This document shows positions 59,301 to 64,000 of a DNA stretch of 64,000 nucleotides, piece after piece. The stretch's first letter is position 1. Each line of letters opens with the position of its first letter. The DNA lies in assembly GCA_016758965.1 (NCBI GenBank), contig JAEPRB010000104.1, positions 1 to 64,000 of the forward strand. Reading direction: 5' to 3'. A model generated the notes under the pieces. It was not told the origin of the DNA. It made no database searches and saw only the letters and a program-made list of their open reading frames with translations. The stretch comes from Circinella minor (taxonomy: Eukaryota > Mucoromycota > Mucoromycetes > Mucorales > Lichtheimiaceae). The position numbers and the translations under genes were made by a program.

Positions 59301-59721
59301 ATGTTGATATTGGACCGGAATTATATACCACAATTACGCCAAGAAGAGAGCAAATATCCGGGTTTGAATTATATGAAGGTGGCTAAAATTGATGATGGAA
59401 CTAATACAAACATGCAACAAGTCCGATCTTTTGAGAATACAGAATTATTTTCACGACCTATTCTTGTAAAAGTTACTTTCTACTCAGTCCGTCGTGCACA
59501 GACAAAGGGTGTGGCGTGGGACTATCTAAATGGAATTACGAAGATCTTATTCCTTTTTTTAAAAATAAATCTCATAATACAAATGTATCTAAATAAAACT
59601 AATTTCAGGGGCTTTCTTTACTGTCAAGGATTATAAGAATAAGAATATTTACATGCAACAGGAGCGTGATGCCATGGGGTATGTTAAGGTGTCGTGTGTT
59701 ACCAAGCAACAGCAACGAGGG
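59301..59721 (+). CDS. Uncertain spliced gene or gene fragment
   Basis: The first coding-like block starts MLILDRNYIPQLRQEESKYP and runs through YMKVAKIDDGTNTNMQQVRS and FYSVRRAQTKGVAWDYLNGI. After an AT-rich gap ending in TTTCAG (59603-59608), a second block reads GAFFTVKDYKNKNIYMQQER and DAMGYVKVSCVTKQQQRG-stop at 59721. Amino-acid composition in both blocks is protein-like. No good GT donor follows the first block directly; GTAAAA after FSRPIL (59467) would join in frame but would discard coding-like sequence. It may be a pseudogene or need transcript data. I do not recognise the family. Confidence 0.35.
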
Positions 59722-61264
59722 TAGATTATTTGAGTTGTGCAACTTCATCAACAACTAACAAAAAAAACGCCCTTTTTTTTCTTCTTTCATCCCTTTTTTT
59801 TTTCTTTTTTTTCTTCTCCGATTGTTGTCATCGAAATCGCATATGCAAAAGAACTTATCGAGATTGGATGCATCATAACATAATGCGAGTTTTTTTGTTC
59901 TTATGGTGATACTAAAAAGAAACATAATAGATAGAGCTTTCCCTGATCTGACGCGTTAGTCGGTCGCTGCCGGGAAACACGAAAATAAAAAAAGGAGTAA
60001 AGAATAAAGGAATAAATAAATAATAAACAAACAGGAGATTGATCATGATCATGAATCTGTTTTGAGTAGTAGGAAAACTTGATTTTCTTGATACTATCTT
60101 GTAAAATTAATCCCTAAAAAAAGTTATGAAATAGAAAATAAAAAATCAAATCTTATTGACGATAATGACCATAAATTGTCTCCTCTTTTTTTAATCGACG
60201 GTGGATGATGACGAAATATGTATTTTTGATTTTAAAAAGCAAGGGGAGAATGTCAGTTATATTATAAGTGAAATAAGACTGTATTTAATATTCGCAATAC
60301 AAAACACAAAACTGGTTTAAAGCAGTCTAGGCGACACAAAACCAACCGCATGGTCCTACCAAATTATCAAAAATGGAAAGGGGCAAAAAGGGACTTTATT
60401 TTCGGCCCGTTCTTCTTGTTGCACCATTAAAAACACCATCTCCTTTCTTTTTTTTACTTTTTTTTCAGCACCAAATTTTGTATTATACATGTATAAACTT
60501 TCAAAACAGCTGGTTGTATATATGTACATAATAAGTATATAGTTTCAAAGATACATATATTACAGAACAACAGGTCGAATAAGAAGCACAAAAAGAAAGC
60601 GGAGCGAGACGAAAATTCCTGGGCGTAAACTTGTTGACAGCCAATAGTAACGACTGAAGAATAACACACCCGATTCGTGTATATTCTACAATAATCATAA
60701 CAACAGCGATGTACAATGGAATACACATACACACGCACACGCACAAAATGGAGGATGGTGATCTGTAGCAAGTTTTGTAATGAACTTAATTAAAAAAATT
60801 TTGGTTCAACGTCGATTCAGTTTATCTTCGAATAAACGCGATAATAAGAAACCAAGAAGCTTTTTTCTGATTATTTCTTTCTTTTCCCCGTTCCTTTTTT
60901 TTACCCTTTTATTTTTATTTTTATTTTATTTTGAAGCAAAACAAAACATCTATATAAAGCATACACTCTTTTTTTTTACTTTTTTTTTTTTTTTTGGATC
61001 TTCTTCTCTTAATATACCCCGCTTCTTTTATAATTATTTTTTTCTCATTTTTTCTGTACTCTTTCTTTTTCATCCGATATCCCGGACTTCCTTTTAATTA
61101 AATACGGCAAATTCCAATTGAGAAACGAAGTATTAGAATAGAAAGAGAAACGATCGAACGAAAGATTTGATACTCGTTTTGGTTTATCCAACCTCATATA
61201 ACCAACCGAAACTTATTCAACTTAATCAATTAACGACGACAATCAATATCAATTTTTTATCATC
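59722..61264. other. Intergenic region upstream of the RGS gene
   Basis: No supported gene. A less AT-rich 40-base stretch at 59940-59985 (GATCTGACGCGTTAGTCGGT and on) stands out, but I cannot assign it. 60840-61260 turns T-rich and then C/A-rich, the usual promoter and leader pattern before the start at 61265. Confidence 0.45.
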
Positions 61265-63788
61265 ATGACCGGTAGTTCACTTTCGACCTATACAACCTTA
61301 ATGAGAGTCACTAAAGGTGGTAGACCTTATTGTCAGGTAAGAAAAAGAAAGGGGGGGTTACGATAGTATATAGATTAAAAAAGCAATAACTTACATTATA
61401 ATAATAATTTTCAGGATTTGAACGATTTGTTTGCTGCACTAGTCATACAGCATGGTCTACGGGATCATCGATATCGCTTCCGAACTATACCTGCTAGTTT
61501 TGTTTTTTTGGAAGCTTTAGAAGTATTGGGTCATTTACAGTTTACCCATGTTATGAAAACTCCAGATCCAAACGATGCAACAAGATTAATTGCGACAAGA
61601 ACAACAACTACTTTTACAATGTCGCCTGATATGGCTAGAACATTATCTCGACATTTTGTTGCTTCTCGATTACTGGAAAATTCCATAGATCCAACCAATC
61701 ATACTTTAAAGGATAAAGCCATTTATATCTTATCTCCTAAAGGCAAGCATACCATCATTGATTTTAGTAAGCGTGCGCAAGTCTCTATTAAACAAATGGA
61801 AAAGGCATTAAATACTATTGATTCTTTTCCTATTGTTAATTTGGAACGATTACCTCAACATGATGATCAGCTCGCATTTGCTAGACCTAATATGACTTTA
61901 GCTTTCAAGGTAAGGTTAAAAAATTTGAAACGTCTGTAAAAGAGAGTATATGGGATATCTGCACGGAAAAACTCAAGTTTTCGGAAACGTTAATTAGCCG
62001 TGACTTATTGTTATACAATTTCACTGAGTGTAATATATATTTTTATAGACAATGATGGCATATTTGCCAATGGAATCATTATTAGCAGATGATGCAGGAG
62101 GTAATAATACCATAACTAATAATAAACTAAACAGAGAGAGCGCGTCGTGGATATAAACATATACATGTGTGTGTGTGTGTGTGGGTATGCAATATGCAAT
62201 ATGCAATTTTGATATTGTAATCTGAATTAATTTTTAATTATTAGGTATTGATAAAAGAAATTTGGAAGAGTTTCAGTACGCATTTTATGGGTATCAAGCG
62301 TTCGAATGGATCAGTGAATTTACTACCGCAGTGACACGAGAAGAAGCTGAAATGGTTGCTGCTGAATTCGTTCTGTACGGTTGGATTGCTCAAGTTATCG
62401 ATAGATCTGATAGAGATAATAGTGCTCGTGATGATACAATTTTATTCAAGATGGGTCGTGGCACAGTGTACCATGTCACTTCCCGAGGGAGATCTGTATT
62501 GGGATGGGATAAACCTATTGATAAGGAACTCCTAGCAAAAGTAGAAGACAATTATGACATTGTTCTTCTCAAGCAACGTGGCCTTGCAGTGAGACTTCGA
62601 CAAATCGAAAAACCACCACCTCATTCTGCAGTACCCACATCGATTCCTTCGTCGAAAAAGAAACCTCAGCAACAGAATATGACTCCATCACCTTCTGTTA
62701 CTGACGGTGTTTCACATTCTTCTTCATCTACATCGCCATCAACCGCTTCTTCAACTTATTCTGCTGAAAGTGAAGATGTAGTTTCTTCGTGTGCTAGTAG
62801 CACTGAAATCGGCCCGAACGCATTGGATGGGTCAGAAGGCTTAGAATTTGCGATGCCCATGGGAAAAGACGCTGTAGAAGAAGGTAGTAGACAAATACGA
62901 CCTCCAAAACAAATGACAGATATAGATGAAGTGACAGAAAAGCTCTTGCAACTTCGATGTACAGGAAATGTAAATATGGAAAGTACGAGATCATCTAGTA
63001 ATGATAACAGCAACCCATTTGATGATCCATCACCAGGTACCACATCTCCTACTAGTAATACATCTCGACCTTCCAGCCTAATATATAATAATACCATTTC
63101 CAACGTTCATAATAATATTACAGAGACGGATTTTATTACTTCAGCGCCCTTGGATGGTTCCGTGTCCTTGGATCCAAACTCACATTGGGCAAAATTACGA
63201 CAAATTTTGGAAGACCCACTGATACGAATGTACTTCCGGGATTTTGTGAAATCGCAGTTTTGTGAAGAGAACGTCAATATTTGGGTAGATTATTACAACA
63301 TTCGGAAGAAATGTAAACGCGGTAATGTGTCTCCACGTGAATTACTACGCGACGCTTATGATATTTATGACACTTATATTGCTCCTGATGCACGACTTGA
63401 GGTCAATATCGACCATGCCCTACGTCAAGAAATTATTTCCTATGTTGCAAACAATTTCACAATTTACTCAGGTGATGTGCAACAACAACACCGTCATAAT
63501 CAAGGTAGTGTTCCGTTTGTTGCCAATGCTTTTCAACCAAATCAGCAACAAGTTACAGTTGTAGTGAATGGTCATACGAATCAGTGTCTCCGTGCTTTAC
63601 TACGATTATATGACCGCGTTAATGAACATATTTGTCGTATCATGGCTCAAGATTCTGTACCCAAGTTTATCAAGACCGATAAGTATCGGGATTTAACTAC
63701 TAATTCACCCACTTCAGCGGCACGTCGAAATTCAATTGATCAACGTCATTATTTATCTCCAAGTCGTGCAACTTCACAAGACTATTAA
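61265..63788 (+). CDS. Regulator of G-protein signalling, Sst2/FlbA type (DEP-RGS)
   Basis: Four exons, 61265-61336, 61415-61909, 62049-62100 and 62245-63788, join in one frame to 720 residues, close to FlbA and Sst2. Residues 1-190 form the N-terminal fungal DEP-like region (RVTKGGRPYCQDLNDLFAAL ... FLEALEVLGHLQF). About 190-300 is the second DEP domain (NLEEFQYAFYGYQAFEWISE ... EFVLYGWIAQVIDR ... GTVYHVTSRG), which in Sst2 binds the receptor tail. A Ser/Thr-rich linker follows, then the RGS domain at about 519-690 (LRQILEDPLIRMYFRDFVKS, QFCEENVNIWVDYY, DARLEVNIDHALRQEI). The RGS domain speeds GTP hydrolysis by G-alpha. A Gln-rich insert interrupts the RGS domain (about 620-645), which is common in this subfamily. 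Confidence 0.95.
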
Positions 63789-64000
63789 TTATTACTAACA
63801 GAAAAATATTTTTCAAAAAACAGATTATTTAAAAAAAAGACCCCTTTCTCCATTCCCTTTTCTTTCAATTCCTCGCTAAACTTTCTTTTTCTTTCCTTCC
63901 TTACACACAGAAAATCTTTATATCTATATGCCACATTATTTTTTATTTCCCTTCTTAAACGATCTAACGCATCATTTTTCATTTAGCCTCTATAAAAATC
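63789..64000. other. 3' flank of the RGS gene to window end
   Basis: About 210 bases of T/C-rich sequence with no coding signal; probably the 3' untranslated region or the next intergenic spacer. Confidence 0.45.

Noticed and set aside
59940..59990. GC-richer stretch considered as snoRNA or tRNA
   Set aside because: No convincing C/D boxes with terminal stem and no tRNA arms.
1..64000. CRISPR arrays, bacterial operons or ribosome-binding sites
   Set aside because: The DNA is eukaryotic with spliceosomal introns; the only regular repeat array is the 9-bp/58-bp minisatellite, which has no unique spacers.

Overview
This window looks like nuclear DNA of a fungus, most probably Mucoromycota (Mucorales or a close relative). 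The basis is AT-rich intergenic DNA, many short GT-AG introns (mostly about 60-150 nt) with GTAAGT/GTATGT-type donors, core eukaryotic and fungal genes (septin, V-ATPase, GCN20, Sst2/FlbA-type RGS, SepH/Cdc7-type kinase), and two mobile-element classes known from zygomycetes: a DIRS-type tyrosine-recombinase retrotransposon and a decayed Fanzor/TnpB-like gene. The species cannot be fixed from sequence alone.

Layout. 1-6.5 kb is gene-empty AT-rich DNA that opens with a 58-bp higher-order minisatellite. 6.5-9.4 kb holds a GPI-type Kre9/Knh1-domain wall protein and mitochondrial ribosomal protein bL32m. 9.7-12.4 kb is a broken Fanzor/TnpB-like gene. 14.7-24.4 kb is a dense block: a Ser-rich orphan (+), then on the minus strand ATP synthase inhibitor IF1, V-ATPase subunit C (9 exons, 392 aa) and the ABC-F protein GCN20 (7 exons, 726 aa). 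26.4-30.7 kb is a 13-exon gene with an unusual order of CH domain, SepH/Cdc7-like kinase and C1 domain.

31.7-40 kb is a degraded island: an LTR-like repeat, a 3446-bp DIRS element whose inverted terminal repeats and internal complementary region can be read directly, and a pseudogene of an MFS anion:cation symporter. 42.5-52 kb is again housekeeping DNA: mitochondrial uL6m, a Hos4-like ankyrin/AT-hook protein, a Cdc12/AspC-type septin and a Ser-rich orphan. 52-61 kb is gene-poor and contains three separate inverted-repeat elements (one with TA, one with TAA flanks) and a second LTR-like copy. 61.3-63.8 kb encodes a DEP-RGS regulator of G-protein signalling.

The intact genes serve mitochondria (IF1, bL32m, uL6m), vacuole acidification, translation control, septation (septin and a SIN-type kinase), chromatin and G-protein signalling. 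They are scattered as usual in a eukaryote, with no sign of a functional cluster. The most informative items are the DIRS element, the CH-kinase-C1 fusion, the Fanzor relic and the non-autonomous inverted-repeat elements. Exon borders are my own reading from splice motifs, reading-frame continuity and family conservation. No alignments were run.
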